From Mycolicibacterium parafortuitum (lineage in GTDB: Bacteria > Actinomycetota > Actinomycetes > Mycobacteriales > Mycobacteriaceae), in NCBI RefSeq assembly GCF_002086815.1, contig NZ_MVID01000003.1, forward strand, positions 124,001-188,000: 64,000 bases of DNA, written 5' to 3'. The notes below the pieces were generated by a model. That model saw only the letters and a program-made list of their open reading frames with translations. It did not search any database and was not told the DNA's origin. This document shows, piece by piece, positions 63,243 through 64,000 of the stretch (within the stretch, counting starts at the first letter, position 1; the number at the start of each line of letters is the position of its first letter). Both the position numbers and the translations under genes were made by a program.

Positions 63243-63866
63243 ATGTCCGATTCCGGCTTCGGTGACTTCGAGTTCGAACGCAAGTTCTTCGTCGCTGACA
63301 TGCCCGCCGTCGCGGCGTCCGACCCGAGTCCGGCCCTGATCGCGCAGGCATATCTGTTCGCCGCCGACGGCTACGCGGTGCGGGTGCGCCTGCAGGGACG
63401 CGCACCCGTCGACCTCGACGGCACCCCCGCGGAGTTGGTCAGCGCACTCGTCGACGACGCGATCGGCACCATGACCGCGAAGGGTCCGGCCGCGGGCGGC
63501 ACCCGCTACGAGGCCGAACGCGAACTGGACCCGCTCGTCGCCGGGCAGATCGTGTCACGGGCCGCGCACGTGATCCTCAAGATCCGGTCGTCGGTGTGGC
63601 TGGGTGAGGACGGCTGGGTCATCGACCGGTTCCTCGCCGGCAACGCACCGCTGGTCCTCGCCGAGGTGGAACGCAACACACCCGTCGTCGACCTGGCCAT
63701 CCCGTCGTTCTGCACCACCGAGGTGTCCGAGGACGACCGGTTCCGCAACGAGTACCTGGCCCATCACCCGTTCGGCACGTGGGCACCCGACTACGCGCGC
63801 GAACTGGAGCTGATCGGCCCGCGGTTCGTCGAGACCCTGGGCCAGAACGAGTTCGAGGGCACCTAG
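63243..63866 (+). CDS. CYTH-domain protein
   Basis: A 207-residue triphosphate-tunnel (CYTH) family protein. FEFERKFFVADMP is the N-terminal ExExK-type signature. The tunnel strands YAVRVRLQGRAP, TRYEAERELD, WVIDRFLAG and LVLAEVERNTP supply alternating acidic and basic residues. Family members hydrolyse inorganic triphosphate or act on thiamine triphosphate or cAMP synthesis. ATG 63243 has TAACGT 6 bases upstream, suggesting a leaderless mRNA. It is divergent from clpB across 180 bases. The remaining 134 bases after its stop show no feature. Confidence 0.82.
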   Translation: MSDSGFGDFEFERKFFVADMPAVAASDPSPALIAQAYLFAADGYAVRVRLQGRAPVDLDGTPAELVSALVDDAIGTMTAKGPAAGGTRYEAERELDPLVAGQIVSRAAHVILKIRSSVWLGEDGWVIDRFLAGNAPLVLAEVERNTPVVDLAIPSFCTTEVSEDDRFRNEYLAHHPFGTWAPDYARELELIGPRFVETLGQNEFEGT

Positions 63867-64000
63867 ACCCCTGGTACAACGCGCGCGGCAATTTCGCTCA
63901 CATTGAATTCAATTCTTTTCTTGAGCGCTCACTCCGTCGAAGCTGACGCAGCCGCTTAACCGCGGCGGGTGCCCAGCGCTGCGCGCCCGCAGCATCCCCT

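Overview
The window reads as chromosomal DNA of a high-GC actinobacterium, almost certainly a fast-growing Mycobacterium (Mycolicibacterium). Many genes match mycobacterial families closely by eye: lpqL, thiO-thiS-thiG, mutT3, glnX-glnH-pknG, pta-ackA, fgd1, metZ, purT, purA, fba, ttfA and clpB. From recalled locus order these correspond to the M. tuberculosis Rv0356c-Rv0365c, Rv0380c-Rv0384c, Rv0389-Rv0391 and Rv0406c-Rv0418 neighbourhoods. No tRNA, rRNA, CRISPR array, insertion sequence or prophage was seen. Genes are packed tightly: ATGA/GTGA stop-start overlaps are the rule and no gene-free stretch exceeds 300 bases. The longest gaps are 15042-15320, 18962-19183 and 60320-60515.

0-10.3 kb: the tail of a nucleobase permease and a cupin gene are followed by a nine-gene minus-strand run. 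It is headed by a TPP riboswitch and reads thiO, thiS, thiG, a frameshifted SGNH hydrolase, an ABC ATPase and permease, an alpha/beta hydrolase, then two tandem M28 peptidase lipoproteins. thiE lies divergently and mutT3 convergently with it. 10.4-19 kb: the glnX-glnH-pknG amino-acid sensing operon, a STAS protein, and pta-ackA for acetyl-phosphate metabolism. 19.2-25.7 kb: a four-gene, translationally coupled operon. It holds a polytopic membrane protein, a processive family 2 glycosyltransferase, a BcsB-like secreted and anchored protein, and a GT-C-type membrane glycosyltransferase. This looks like an undescribed cellulose-synthase-like exopolysaccharide machine and is the most interesting part of the window.

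25.7-37.4 kb: a membrane endonuclease/exonuclease/phosphatase protein, fgd1, an MBL hydrolase, a five-gene run with three flavin-dependent LLM oxidoreductases, GntR with an SDR, a hypothetical gene, metZ, a rhodanese and purT. 37.4-42.9 kb: an Na+/H+ antiporter with a damaged C-terminus, then a MarR-controlled cassette (MMPL transporter, cytochrome P450, 3Fe-4S ferredoxin). 42.9-55 kb: a membrane protein, a thioesterase, purA, Rv0358- and Rv0359-like genes, a CDF metal exporter with an operator inside a leaderless promoter, DUF3151, a membrane protein, fba, a zinc alcohol dehydrogenase, DedA, an NhaA-thioredoxin fusion and a GH76 protein.

55-64 kb: a TetR-MFS efflux pair, an SpoU rRNA/tRNA methyltransferase, a lipoprotein, an SDR, ttfA (mycolate transport), clpB with a HAIR/SigH-type control region and a clear intrinsic terminator, and a CYTH-domain protein. 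Several regulators and enzymes appear to be leaderless, with a TANNNT box 6-8 bases before the start codon. Family and locus names are by recognition from the sequence; no database search was run.
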